Source: Planctomycetaceae bacterium (lineage in GTDB: Bacteria > Planctomycetota > UBA1135 > GCA-002686595). Taken from it: DNA of 64,000 nucleotides. Positions 1-9,600 of this stretch are shown in pieces. The stretch is from assembly GCA_011525785.1 (NCBI GenBank), contig WYBT01000026.1, positions 62,001 through 126,000 of the forward strand, given 5' to 3'. Every line of letters starts with the position of its first letter. The stretch's first letter is position 1. The translations under genes were made by a program, and so were the position numbers. The notes beneath the pieces were generated by a model that did no database searches, had not been told where the DNA came from, and saw nothing but the letters and a program-made list of their open reading frames with translations.

Positions 1-339
1 CAGGAGCCGCCAGCGCGAGACCGGCCGCGCGAGCCAGATCTCGAGCGTCCCGCGGTGCGCTTCGCCGGCCACTGCACCCACCGAGAGCAGCACGGCGGCC
101 GCCACGCCGAGCGTGTTGCAGCCCTTGAAGAAGTGCTGGCCGGTGACGTACGCGAACACGCCGCCGGTCTCGAGCGTGTCGATGATGTTGCGCATCACCG
201 GCAGCGGCGCCATGGCGCGGAACTTGGCTACGTGCTTGTCGAAGTCGGGCCAGTACAGGAGCGCCGGCACGAGCATCAGCTCGAGCACGATGAAGAACCC
301 GACCCCGCGCCACAGGATCGAAGCGAAGGCGCGCGCCAT
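1..339 (-). CDS. ABC-2 type exporter permease subunit (N-terminal part, cut by window edge)
   Basis: This is the first 113 residues of a membrane permease whose C-terminus lies beyond the left edge. A hydrophobic segment spans about residues 6-30. The motif HRGTLEIWLARPVSR near the edge is the cytoplasmic signature typical of ABC-2 permeases. Its ATG shares one base with the stop codon of the upstream ATPase gene (TGATG), so the two are translationally coupled and should form one transporter. It would move a substrate across the inner membrane; the substrate cannot be read from the sequence. The family call is firm, the specific function unknown. Confidence 0.8.
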   Translation of the reverse strand, partial: MARAFASILWRGVGFFIVLELMLVPALLYWPDFDKHVAKFRAMAPLPVMRNIIDTLETGGVFAYVTGQHFFKGCNTLGVAAAVLLSVGAVAGEAHRGTLEIWLARPVSRWRLL

Positions 340-1277
340 CAGCAGGCCTCCACGCCGTACAGGTCGCGGTACAGCTCGGAGAGCGAGGCGCGGCCGAACT
401 CGAGCGCGCGCGGCGCGGGCGCGCCGGCGTGTTGCGCCAGGGCCTGCAGCACCGCGCGCGGGTCGTCGCCCGCGAGCTCGACGAGCAACTCTGACTCGCG
501 CACGCTCACCTGGCGCGCGAGCGGCGCGAGGCGCACTCGCAGGGCCTCGAGCAGCGCGGCGAGGCCGTCGCTGGGGGCGTAGCTGACGCGCAGCAGCCGG
601 TTGGCGCGCGCCGCGATCGAGGCCGCGCTCTCGACGGCGACGAGCTTGCCCTGGTGCACGAACACGAAGCGCTCGCACACGCGGTCGACCTCGCCCAGAT
701 GGTGCGACGAGAGCAGGATGGTCGTGCCGCTGGCGGCGTCCTCGCGCAGCATCTCGAGCAGCACGCTGCGCTTGGTCGGATCGAGGCCCTCGGAGGGCTC
801 GTCGAGGATCCGCACGCGCAGCCGCGGCGCGAGCGCGGCGGCGAACAGCAGTTGGCGCTTCATGCCGTGGCTGTAGGCGTGCACGCGCCGCTCGAGCGGC
901 AACTCGAAGCGCCGCGCCAGCTCGAGCCCGCGCTCGCGCGCCTCTCGGTCGCGGCCGCGCAAGAGCCACTCGAGGTGCTCGCGACCGCGCAACTCTCCGT
1001 ACAGCGCGATCTCGCCCGGCGAGTACGAGCAGCGCTTGCGGATCTCCAGGCCATCGCCCTCCAGGCGCGCGCCGTCGACGCTGGCTTCGCCGGCGTCGGG
1101 CCGAGTGAGCCCGATGAGGATGCGCATCAGCGTCGTCTTACCGCTGCCGTTGGGCCCGAGCAGTCCCGTCACGCCTCCCGGTCCGACCTCGAGGTCGAGC
1201 GGCGCGAGCGCCAGCTTCTCCCCGAACCTGCGCGTGATGCCCCGCGCAACCACGCGTCCCTCGCTCGCTTCGATCAT
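339..1277 (-). CDS. ABC transporter ATP-binding protein (ABC-2 exporter type)
   Basis: A 312-residue nucleotide-binding subunit that powers the permease encoded directly downstream. Visible motifs are Walker A GPNGSGKT (41-48), a Q-loop region YSPGE (85-89), a degenerate signature YSHGMK (135-140) in place of LSGGQ, Walker B RVRILDE (155-161) and the switch histidine in LSSHH (189-193). The SPGE and SxGMK forms are usual in the CcmA/DrrA-like exporter branch. About 90 C-terminal residues after the ATPase core resemble the accessory domain of this branch. The gene is the first of a minus-strand pair and overlaps the permease start by one base. Substrate unknown. Confidence 0.9.
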   Translation of the reverse strand: MIEASEGRVVARGITRRFGEKLALAPLDLEVGPGGVTGLLGPNGSGKTTLMRILIGLTRPDAGEASVDGARLEGDGLEIRKRCSYSPGEIALYGELRGREHLEWLLRGRDREARERGLELARRFELPLERRVHAYSHGMKRQLLFAAALAPRLRVRILDEPSEGLDPTKRSVLLEMLREDAASGTTILLSSHHLGEVDRVCERFVFVHQGKLVAVESAASIAARANRLLRVSYAPSDGLAALLEALRVRLAPLARQVSVRESELLVELAGDDPRAVLQALAQHAGAPAPRALEFGRASLSELYRDLYGVEAC

Positions 1278-1399
1278 GCGCGCGATGGTAGCGGCGCGCT
1301 CGCGGCAAACCTGCGGACGATGCGTCGGCGAACGAGCGCCGAGCGTCGGAGCGCGTCCCAGACGACAGGCGGAGCGCGCTATTGTGGCAGCCGGACGAC

Positions 1400-2158
1400 A
1401 TGGACGGACGAGTCGAGAGGGTGCTCAAGCGCGATGCGCTCGGCCGCGTGGAGCTGGTCGAGCGCGACGGACGTGTTCTGGTGCGGCGCGTCGCCTGCGG
1501 TGGTTCGATTCCGGCCTCGGCCTGGGTCGCGCGCAGGCTGCTCGCGCGCGAGCGACGGGCCCTGGCGCGCTGCGCGGGGCTCGATGGCGTGCCTCAACTG
1601 CTCGACGCTCCCGGCGGCGCCGAAGTGCTCGAACGCACGCACCTCGACGGCGAGCCGCTGCACCGCTGCACGCAGTTACCGATCGACTTCTTCGAACGGT
1701 TGGAGGAGCTGGTCGCGGCGCTGCACGCGCGCGGAGTGGCGCACAACGACCTGCACAAGGAGCAGAACATCATCGTGCGCAGCAATGGCCGACCGGGCCT
1801 GATCGACTTCCAACTCGCCAGCGTGCACGCGGAGGGCTCGAGCGCGCTCGCTCGACGCGCGCTGGACGACTTGCGGCACGTGGCGAAGCACAGACGGCGC
1901 TATCTGCGCTACGCGCGTGTCGTGGACGCGAGCATCGCTCCGCCCGCGGAGTTGCTCGCTTCGCCGCCGCGTCCGCCGGCGCGCAGCGGAGTGGCGCTCG
2001 TGTGGCGCAAGAGCGGCAAGCCGCTCTACAACTTCGTGACGCGCCGTGTGCTGCGCCGCCGCGATGGCGAAGCGCGGCGCGAGACCGTCGGCGAGTGGCC
2101 GCAGTGGGCCCCGCCGGTCGGCCGCGCCGATCGAGCTCACATCACGTCAGCGCGGTAG
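1400..2158 (+). CDS. Small RIO/LPS-kinase-like protein kinase
   Basis: A 252-residue protein with the kinase catalytic loop HNDLHKEQN (D117 as catalytic base, N123 as metal ligand) and a metal-binding DFQ (136-138) where DFG is usual. It is short, like RIO kinases and the lipopolysaccharide heptose/Kdo kinases of the InaA group. The lobe between catalytic loop and C-terminus is very basic. The chosen start is the ATG at 1400; a TTG six codons upstream is also in frame. It points away from the ABC genes and its last 22 bases overlap the convergent lipoprotein gene. The kinase fold is likely; the substrate (sugar, lipid A core or protein) is undetermined. Confidence 0.72.
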   Translation: MDGRVERVLKRDALGRVELVERDGRVLVRRVACGGSIPASAWVARRLLARERRALARCAGLDGVPQLLDAPGGAEVLERTHLDGEPLHRCTQLPIDFFERLEELVAALHARGVAHNDLHKEQNIIVRSNGRPGLIDFQLASVHAEGSSALARRALDDLRHVAKHRRRYLRYARVVDASIAPPAELLASPPRPPARSGVALVWRKSGKPLYNFVTRRVLRRRDGEARRETVGEWPQWAPPVGRADRAHITSAR

Positions 2159-2796
2159 ATGTACTTGCGCTGGCGCGGGAAGTCGCGCTTGTAGGTCACG
2201 AGGCGCCAGAGCTGATCGGGGCCCAGTGCGGCGAGGTAGCGCGCACTCGCGCCGTCGGGCGTCGAGAGTTCGACGATGCCCGTCACCAGCCCGACGAGCT
2301 TGAGCTCGTGCTCGCGCTCCCCGACCAGGTACAGGCCGGCGCCGACCTGCCCGTCGTGTTGCTCGATCTGTGGCGGGATGTCGAGCAGGATGCCGCTCAC
2401 GCCCTCGACCTTGCGCACGCGCACGTCCGCGCTCCAGCGCGCGCTGCCGTGCCGGCCGAGCAGGCGCAGCGTTTGCCCCGGCGCCGGCGTCGTGAACGAC
2501 ATGGGCACGCGCGGGAGCTTGATCTGCGGCTCGGCCGTGAACAGGCCGCCGCCCAGGGGCTCCACCACGGTGAACTCGACGCTCGGCCCGTCGCCGAACC
2601 AGGCGGTGACCTCGATCGGGCCCGAGCGCGCGGTGCGGCCCAGGAACACCAGGCCGTAGTCGGTGGAAACGCCGAGCTCGCTCGCGCCGTCGGCGCCGCG
2701 GACTTCGATCACCGGGTCGGCCACCATGCGGGTGCCGCGACAGGCCGGTGCAAGGGCGGCGAGCAACAGAACGAGCGTGGAGAGCGGGCGGGACAT
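2137..2796 (-). CDS. Putative secreted lipoprotein of unknown function
   Basis: A 219-residue protein starting with a basic N-terminus, a hydrophobic stretch (LVLLLAALAPAC) and a lipobox cysteine at residue 19, so it is predicted to be exported and lipid-anchored. The rest is beta-rich with no domain I recognise. The gene ends tail-to-tail with the kinase-like gene and overlaps it by 22 bases. The translation is continuous and has the codon pattern of its neighbours, so I accept it as coding. No Shine-Dalgarno sequence is evident ahead of its ATG. Confidence 0.65.
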   Translation of the reverse strand: MSRPLSTLVLLLAALAPACRGTRMVADPVIEVRGADGASELGVSTDYGLVFLGRTARSGPIEVTAWFGDGPSVEFTVVEPLGGGLFTAEPQIKLPRVPMSFTTPAPGQTLRLLGRHGSARWSADVRVRKVEGVSGILLDIPPQIEQHDGQVGAGLYLVGEREHELKLVGLVTGIVELSTPDGASARYLAALGPDQLWRLVTYKRDFPRQRKYIYRADVM

Positions 2797-2929
2797 GGGT
2801 GAGGAGGCGCTTGGGCGACGCGTGAGCCTATCGTCCTGCGCCTGCGCAAACCTCAGTCCGGCCCTGCGCGGGAGCCAAGCGCCTCCCGCGGGTGAGTGAG
2901 CTGTTCGCGGGTCGTTCCGAACGCGGCGC

Positions 2930-4624
2930 TCACTCGCCGGCCATCATCTTGGCGAACTGCGTGCGGTAGAACTCGTTGTCGGGGGCCAGCTCCGTGGCGA
3001 GCCCGAAGTGCTTGGCCGCCTCCTCGGAGGGCTTCTTCATCCGACGGTCCGAGTCGCTCGAGAAGGTGAAGCCGCTGTCTTCGTCGCTGAACCCGGCGAA
3101 GTCCCCGTACAGCATTTGGCCCAGATCCCAGTGGTACTTGCCGCTGAGGGGATCGATCTCCAGCGCCGCCTGCAGGGCCGCTCGCGCTTCGTCCTCGCGC
3201 CGCAGCAGGTCCAACACTTCGCTTCTGGCCCAGTGCGCGCGGGCGTCGGCCAGTCCGCCGGCGAGCGCCTTGTCGAGATCCGACAGCGCCTGCTCCGCGT
3301 TGGCCCGCGTCTTCTCCATGTCGAGCTTGCCGTCGTCGACTTCGTAGAGGCGGCCGTACGCGACGGTGGTGTAGGCGCGCTTGAAGAGCTCCTCGGGCTT
3401 CTCGAGCTTGATCGCGCCGATCCAGGTCTTCCATTCCTTTTCGAGCGCGGCGAGGTCCTTCACTCCCAGCGCCGCGAGCACCACGCGCCGGATCTCCGTG
3501 GCCGAGGCTTGCTTGGCAGTGCCGCTCTTGTCGAACTCCGCGGACACCGGAACCACCTGGTACTCGATGCCCTTGGCGAGCGTGTAGAGCTCCTTGAAGA
3601 ACTTGTTGAAGCCCTTTTGGTACTTGGGGCTGGCTTCGTTGAGGAAGTACACGAAGGCCCAGGCGTGCGCGTACTGGAAGCCGTCGAACTCTTCGCGCGA
3701 CAGGTCGAACAGCTTGTCGAGCTTGGTGTCGTTGCCGTCCTTCATCGCGTTCTGCACGGTCAACAGACGGTCGGCCTGCATCGAGCCGGGCTTGATGTGG
3801 AGCTTGCCCTTGGCGTCGCGCGTGATCTCCGACGAGCCGAAGTAGTCCGCCACGGCTTCGTTGAGCCAGATCTGCGGGTAGTACTGCGGCTCGATCATGT
3901 ACGTGAGCAGGTGCGTGCACTCGTGCAGCGCGACCCACTCGGTCTGACTGGGCTCCGTGTAGTTGTGATAGAACGTGAGCACGGGCGGCTTCTCGCCGCG
4001 GTTGAAGTAGCCCATGACGCTCGAGCTGCCGGGCTTGGCGAACTTCATGAACTCGGACTTGCTCTTGTAGACGTGCACGTCCATTTTCGTGCGCCCGAGC
4101 ACAGGACTGAGCTTGATCTTGAAGCGCTCGTCCATCAGGTCGTAGTACGTCTCGAGCAGCTCGCAGTAGTAGTTGAGCAGCTCGGGCGACGTGTTCGACT
4201 TGACCACGAAGTGCTTGGTCTCCTTGATCCAGCCGTTGTGCCAATCCGAGTGCGCGGCGATCTCGTCCGCGCGCGCTTTCGAAGCTGCCGCGACCTTGGC
4301 GAGCTCGTCCTCGTAGGCGGGCTTGCTCATCCAGCGGCCCTTGTACTTCACGTAGCCCTGCGCGAGCTTCTGGCGCTCGTCTTCGTCCTTGGGGACGTAG
4401 TCCGACATGTCGCCCTGGATCTCGACCGCCTTGACCTTGTCCTTGGCGAGCGTGATCACGCCGTGCTCGAACTCGAGCCGGTAGTTCCCGCCCTCCTCGC
4501 GCGCCTTGCGGCACTCGAGGATGCGGTTGTCGTGCGTGATCACGCGGTCGAAGGCGGCCTGTGCGAGCGAGCCGAGGGCGAGCAGCGCCGCTGCGGCGCG
4601 GGCGAGGGGGCTGACGAGCTTCAA
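2930..4624 (-). CDS. Secreted DUF1570-like HExxH putative metalloprotease with C-terminal TPR region
   Basis: Predicted exported protein of 564 residues from a TTG start at 4624, which is followed by a clean signal peptide (MKLVSPLARAAAALLALGS, ending AQA-AF) and preceded by GGAGAA at 4635-4630. An in-frame GTG at 4678 overlapping the previous stop (GTGA) is the alternative and would add 18 residues ahead of the signal peptide. A zincin motif HECTH lies at 234-238 and a third ligand glutamate in NEAVADYF at 255-262, the arrangement of gluzincin peptidases and DUF1570 proteins. The last ~170 residues look like TPR helices. It follows a paralogous HExxH gene in the same operon. The substrate is unknown and protease activity is inferred. 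Confidence 0.8.
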   Translation of the reverse strand: MKLVSPLARAAAALLALGSLAQAAFDRVITHDNRILECRKAREEGGNYRLEFEHGVITLAKDKVKAVEIQGDMSDYVPKDEDERQKLAQGYVKYKGRWMSKPAYEDELAKVAAASKARADEIAAHSDWHNGWIKETKHFVVKSNTSPELLNYYCELLETYYDLMDERFKIKLSPVLGRTKMDVHVYKSKSEFMKFAKPGSSSVMGYFNRGEKPPVLTFYHNYTEPSQTEWVALHECTHLLTYMIEPQYYPQIWLNEAVADYFGSSEITRDAKGKLHIKPGSMQADRLLTVQNAMKDGNDTKLDKLFDLSREEFDGFQYAHAWAFVYFLNEASPKYQKGFNKFFKELYTLAKGIEYQVVPVSAEFDKSGTAKQASATEIRRVVLAALGVKDLAALEKEWKTWIGAIKLEKPEELFKRAYTTVAYGRLYEVDDGKLDMEKTRANAEQALSDLDKALAGGLADARAHWARSEVLDLLRREDEARAALQAALEIDPLSGKYHWDLGQMLYGDFAGFSDEDSGFTFSSDSDRRMKKPSEEAAKHFGLATELAPDNEFYRTQFAKMMAGE

Positions 4625-4629
4625 CGGGA

Positions 4630-4635
4630 TTCTCC
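4630..4635 (-). promoter_or_regulatory. Ribosome binding site deciding a TTG start
   Basis: GGAGAA on the minus strand lies five bases ahead of TTG at 4624. It favours this start over the GTG at 4678 because translation from TTG begins directly with a signal peptide. Confidence 0.5.
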
Positions 4636-4674
4636 GGGTGAGTTGCGAGAGCGACGGAGCGCGTTCGGCCAGCG

Positions 4675-6336
4675 TCACAGACTCTTGGTGTAGGCCTTCC
4701 AGGCGGCTTCGAGCTTGTCGAAATCGATTCCGGCAAAGGCCGCGTCCACCGCCTTGTCGAGGTCGTCGGTCTCGACGAGCGTGCGCAAATAGGTGTCGAG
4801 GATCTTCTCGTAAGCGGGGTTCCAGTCCTTCGCAGCGCCGGCGCCCGTGCGGAGGAAATAAATGAAAGACCAGCCCTGCGCGTAGTGATCGCCCCCGTCG
4901 GTTCCGTACTTGCTACCGCCGTAGTACTGCGCCTGCGTCCAGCGCACGATTTCCTTGAGCGGCACGACGCCCGTCCCGGAGTCCTTCTCGCTCTTTTGGA
5001 TGTTCTCCTTGATCAGCCCCAGGCGCCAATCGAACGGGCGCAGCTTGAACTTGCGATTGCTGATCTGATAGCCGGAGAAGAAGTCGCCGTTGCCCTCGTT
5101 GTACCAGCTGTGCGGAGCGAAGTTCCCCAGGAAGTAGAAGATGTACTGGTGGAACGCTTCGTGGTTGAGCGTCGCCCACGTGTTGCGCCGACCGCCGCCG
5201 CCCTGGTCGTCGTAGATCACGAGTTCCTGGTGGAACGAGCTCCAATAACCCGCTGAACCGCCGGGACCGCCGTAGCTGTGGTACTCGTCCTTGTCTTTGC
5301 AGATGCGCACCACGCTGCACTTGCTCATCTCCATCGGGTCGACGGTCGTCGCCACCGTCTTGCCTTCGGGGGCGGGCTCGTCCTCGGTCGCCGCGGGCTT
5401 GCCGCCGGTGTTCTCGCGCTCCTTGACGAGCAGGCGCAGCTCCTTCACCAGCGAGACCGGATAGATCTCCTCGTAGACCTCGCGAATCGCTTCGAGGCGC
5501 TCCATCAGCTCCTCGATGAACTTCTTGTCGTCGGTCTTCGAGGTTACGACGAAGTAGTTGGGTGACTCGAACAGAGCCCAGCCCGGATTCGCAGCGACTT
5601 GCTTCTCGAGTTCGAAGCGCTTGACGTCGCGGATCGAGTTGCTGCGCGGGCCGCTGGGCAGCTTCTTGGAGTCGAGCGCGACGCGCTTGAAGCTCTTGCC
5701 GATCTGGTCGTAGATGCCTTCCCACTTGTTCCACTTCTTGTCGCCCAGGCCCAGTCCGAGCATGGCGATGTCGAGTTCGGCGCTGACCGGATAGACGTAG
5801 GCGACCAGGCCCAGCGCAATGCCGTCTTCCTTCGAGCCCTCGATGCGCTCGTAGACGATGCGCGTGACGGTCATGCCGTCGAGGTTCTTGAGCTCCTTGC
5901 GCTCGGTCTCCTTCCAGTCCGCGAGCTGCGCCTTGGCGTACTCGGCGAAGTTCGCGGCGCCGGTGATGCGCGGGCGGTCCTTCTCGGCGTCGTCGGGCGG
6001 GGCGCGCCGGTCGAACTTGAGCAACTCGATGCGCGCCTCTTCGAGCGGCTGACCGTTGCGCGGGTTGCGGATCGTGTTCTCGCGCCCGTTGGAGTACTTG
6101 CCGATGGTGTTGACCTCGTGCGACTGGGCCGGCACGAAGCCCCAGTCGGGGGCTTTGATGGTGAAGCCCAGTCCCACCTTGTCCTCGTACAACCCGCTGA
6201 TCTTGGGCGGGCTCTGCGCGAAGAGCGGTCCCGTGGCCAGTCCGCCGAGCAGCACGGTGAGCGCCAGCGCCGGGACGCGGGCCTCGATGTTGCGCAGGCG
6301 CCGCAAAGAGGACAGGAGGAAGGTGTGCACGCGCAT
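4675..6336 (-). CDS. Secreted DUF1570-like HExxH putative metalloprotease
   Basis: A 553-residue protein. The ATG at 6336 was chosen because it begins a signal peptide (basic residues 12-20, hydrophobic core 22-37, cleavage after FAQ about residue 41), with a GGAG about 12 bases upstream; longer in-frame versions add only low-complexity sequence. The C-terminal third has the zincin motif HEAFH (392-396) and the downstream glutamate in WYNEGNGDFF (E414), the same layout as the gene that follows. This suggests a tandem pair of extracytoplasmic metallopeptidase-like proteins of the DUF1570 type common in Planctomycetota. An Ala/Glu/Pro-rich linker (313-333) precedes the catalytic part. Activity and target are not known. 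Confidence 0.82.
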   Translation of the reverse strand: MRVHTFLLSSLRRLRNIEARVPALALTVLLGGLATGPLFAQSPPKISGLYEDKVGLGFTIKAPDWGFVPAQSHEVNTIGKYSNGRENTIRNPRNGQPLEEARIELLKFDRRAPPDDAEKDRPRITGAANFAEYAKAQLADWKETERKELKNLDGMTVTRIVYERIEGSKEDGIALGLVAYVYPVSAELDIAMLGLGLGDKKWNKWEGIYDQIGKSFKRVALDSKKLPSGPRSNSIRDVKRFELEKQVAANPGWALFESPNYFVVTSKTDDKKFIEELMERLEAIREVYEEIYPVSLVKELRLLVKERENTGGKPAATEDEPAPEGKTVATTVDPMEMSKCSVVRICKDKDEYHSYGGPGGSAGYWSSFHQELVIYDDQGGGGRRNTWATLNHEAFHQYIFYFLGNFAPHSWYNEGNGDFFSGYQISNRKFKLRPFDWRLGLIKENIQKSEKDSGTGVVPLKEIVRWTQAQYYGGSKYGTDGGDHYAQGWSFIYFLRTGAGAAKDWNPAYEKILDTYLRTLVETDDLDKAVDAAFAGIDFDKLEAAWKAYTKSL

Positions 6337-6697
6337 CGTGTTCGAGTCTCCGAGTTGGGTTGCGAGGTGCGGGCTGGCGTCGGCGTCGAGCGAGTCCTGG
6401 TTCGGCGCCCGCGTGTGCGAGGTGTGCGAGGAAGCGGGCCGTGCCGCGTGACGCCGGGCGACGGACAGACTGCCATGATCGCGCCCGCCGCGACTTCGCG
6501 CTATGTCACCGCGCTCAGTAAGGTCTGGCAAGCGCGCGGACGTAAAGGGCGCGCGAGCGGTGTGCTGCTGGAGCGAAACGTGCGGCTCGCGCCCAACTCC
6601 TACCGCGGTCGTTGCGTAGCCCGCCGCTCCCCAGTTCGGACGATCCCGCGATCGACCGCGCTCCCCACCAGCCCCTGGCCCTTCCTCGGAGGTCTGC
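6337..6697 (+). other. Divergent intergenic region, 361 bp
   Basis: Lies between the start codons of the DUF1570 gene (minus) and the large repeat protein (plus) and must carry both promoters. I see no gene, tRNA or strong hairpin. TCGGAGG at 6687-6693 is the ribosome binding site of the plus-strand gene. No convincing sigma70-type pair could be picked. Confidence 0.5.
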
Positions 6698-9600
6698 ATG
6701 TCCTCGCGTCTCGTCCTGTCGCTCGTCGTGGCCTTCGTCGCGCTCGCCCTGGGCGGCATCTACCTGTTCACGTCGAAGGGCGACGGAGCGAACTCCGGCG
6801 CTGCTTCGGGCCGATCTGCGAGCGTTGAGCCCAAGCCCTCCGGCGCCGCTTCGGCGGACCCGATCGACGAGCCCGCCGCCCGGCCGACGACCTCGGCCGC
6901 CGCGCCCGCCGAGCGCACGGAGATCGAGACCGCAGCCGCGCCGCGCGAATCCGCCTCGCCCGCGGCCGGGGGGGCGCAAGCGGAGTTGACCGGCGTGGTG
7001 CTCAACGCGGCCGGCGCTCCGGTGGCTGGCGCGGCGGTGCAGGTGGTTCCCGCGGGGAGCTTCGAATTCGCGCTGCCGCTCGAAGCGCTCGACGAGCGCA
7101 TGCCCGGCGCGCGCAGGCGCGAGGTGAACACCGACGCCGAAGGCCGTTTCCGCTACCCCGGCGTGACCAGCGGGCGCCAGCGCGTTTCCGTGCGCGCCGC
7201 GAAGTTCGCGCCCTTCGAGACGAGCCAAGTGGTGGTGCCCGCGGGCGCGAGCCACGACATGGGCGCGATCACGCTGGAGGCGGGCGGCGTGCTGACCGGC
7301 CGCGTGGTGGATCAGCGCGGCGCCGGCGTCGCCGGGGCGCAGGTGCGCCGGGTGCTCGACGCCGAGCCCGGCGCGCTCGTGTTCTTCGACGCCGGAGGGC
7401 TCGCGCCGAGCGTCGAGCTCGCGCAGACCGACGCCAGCGGCTCGTTCCGCGTCGACACGCTGCCGGTGGGGGCGTTCAAGCTGCGCACCTGGCACGAGGA
7501 GCACCCCGATCAACTCACCGAGGTCGAGGTCGAACTCCCCGGTCAGGTCGTAGCGCCCGTGACGATCGTGCTCGACGACGGCGCCGCGATCTCGGGGCGA
7601 GTCGTGGGCGCGCCCGCGGCCCTGCTCGGCGAACTGACGGTGCGAGCAGCCCCCAAACGCAGCGGAGGCGGCGGCTTCGATCTCGACTTCGACTTCGATC
7701 TCTCCTCCGGCGCGACGCCCCAGGGCGGCGAGGCGCGCAGTGCGAAGCTGTCGCCCGACGGCGCCTTCCAGGTGCGCGGGCTGCGCCGCGACAAGGACTA
7801 CGTGCTCTCGCTCAAGCGCTCGCAACGCAGCGAGGGCGAGCTGTTCGGCTCGCAACTCTCGGCGCGCGTCGAGACGCGCTCGGGAACGAGCGGAGTGGAG
7901 CTCGCCTACCGGCCCGAGTCGAGCGTCGTGTTCCAGGTCATCGACGCGCGCACGCGCCAGCCGATCGAAGCGCTCGACGTCAAGGCCGGGATCGAGTTCC
8001 CCGTTCCGATCGAGCCGCGCGCGGGAGCGGAGCGCGGCCAGTATCCCGATGGCCGTGTGCGCGCCGGCAACCTGCGGCCGCGCAGCCCGAACGATCGGCT
8101 CACGCTGAGCGTCGAGGCCGTGGGCTACCAGACCTGGTCGCGCGAGGACATCGCGCTGGTCGAGGGCGGCGAGCTCGACTTGGGCGTGGTCGAGCTCGTT
8201 CCGACGCCGATCGTGCGCGTGACCGTGCTGGACGACGCCACGGGTCAGCCGGTTCGCGGCGCGCGCGTGTCGCTCAGCAAGGTCCGTGAACCGGCCGCCG
8301 GCGGCTCGTTCTCGATCTCGCGCTCGATCTCGGTCAACGCGGGGGACGACGACGGGCCCGACCTGGACGAGATCGATTTCGACGGCGACCAGGCGCGCTC
8401 GGCGCGCACCGACGAGAACGGTCAGGTGCGACTCACCAGCTTCGACGGCGAGCGCTGCGAGTTGCGCGTGTCGCACAAGGACTTCGCGCCGCAGCGCAGC
8501 GCGCCGTTCGTGTGCAGCGCTTCCGGCGACGAGCAGACGCTGCGGTTGCGCAAGGGCGGGACGGCGCTCGTGACGTTGCTCGACGCCGCCGGCGCGCCGC
8601 TCGCCGGCGGGACGGTCGAACGACGCGACTCCGGGGCGGGCCGAGGCGATGGCCTGGGCTTCGGCGTGGGCGCCAACGCTTCGGCTGTCACCGACGCGAA
8701 CGGCGTCGCGCGCTTCGAGCGGCTGGCCAGCGGCCTGCACGAATTCCGGCCCGCCAAGAGCCAGAAGGGCGCGATCACCGGCGGCGCGGTGATGGTCTTC
8801 GCATCGGGCGACGATCAGGAAGAGGGTTGGGTCGAGTTGGAGCTGCGCGAGGGCGAGTCCAGCACGCTGACGCTTCAGGCGCCGCTCGAGGTCGCGGTGC
8901 GCGGCCGCGTGCGCGAGGCGGGTCAGGCGCTGTCCGGCGCCAACTTGACGTTGGAGAAAAAGCCGGCGGCCGGCGCTCCGCGCATGCCCGCGCTGCCGTT
9001 CGGCGACGGTCCACGCGCTCGCACCGACGCGCGCGGCGAGTACGAACTCACGGGCGTCACGCCCGGTGAGTACACGCTCAGCGTCTCGCATCCCACGCGC
9101 GCCATGCCGACCGAAATCGCGCTGCGCGTGGGCGAGCGCGACGTGCAGCAGGATGTCGAACTCTCGCTCGCGATCATCGAGGGACGCGTGGTCGACGCTG
9201 CGGGCGAGCCTGTCAGCGGCGCACGGGTGTGGGCCGAGCGCGAGGAGTCCGGCGCCCAATCGACGCAGCGCGTGCGCGTGGTCTTCGCCTCCGACAGCGG
9301 CGGCATGGGCATGATCGGCGGCGACGGCGCGAGCCCGGATGTGTTCAGCGACAGCGACGGACGCTTCAGCCTGCGAGGTGTGCTCACGGAAACCAAGCTG
9401 GTGGTCCGCTCCGAGAGCAAGGGTCTGCAGCCAGCGCGCTCAGGTTCGCTCGAGCTGACGGAGAACGAGGTCGAGCGTGGGGTCGAGCTGGTGATGCAGC
9501 AGGCCGGTCAGGCCGAGGTCAGCGTCTTCCGAGCCGACGGTTCGCCGGCCTCGATGGTGCTGGTGACAGCTGTGCCCGAGGGCGGCGCCTCGGCGGGAGC

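Noticed and set aside
6515..9259. A 914-residue minus-strand open frame over the beta-sandwich repeat protein
   Set aside because: Composition is Arg/Ala/Leu/His shadow coding; the plus strand has a ribosome binding site, anchor and repeated beta-sandwich motifs.
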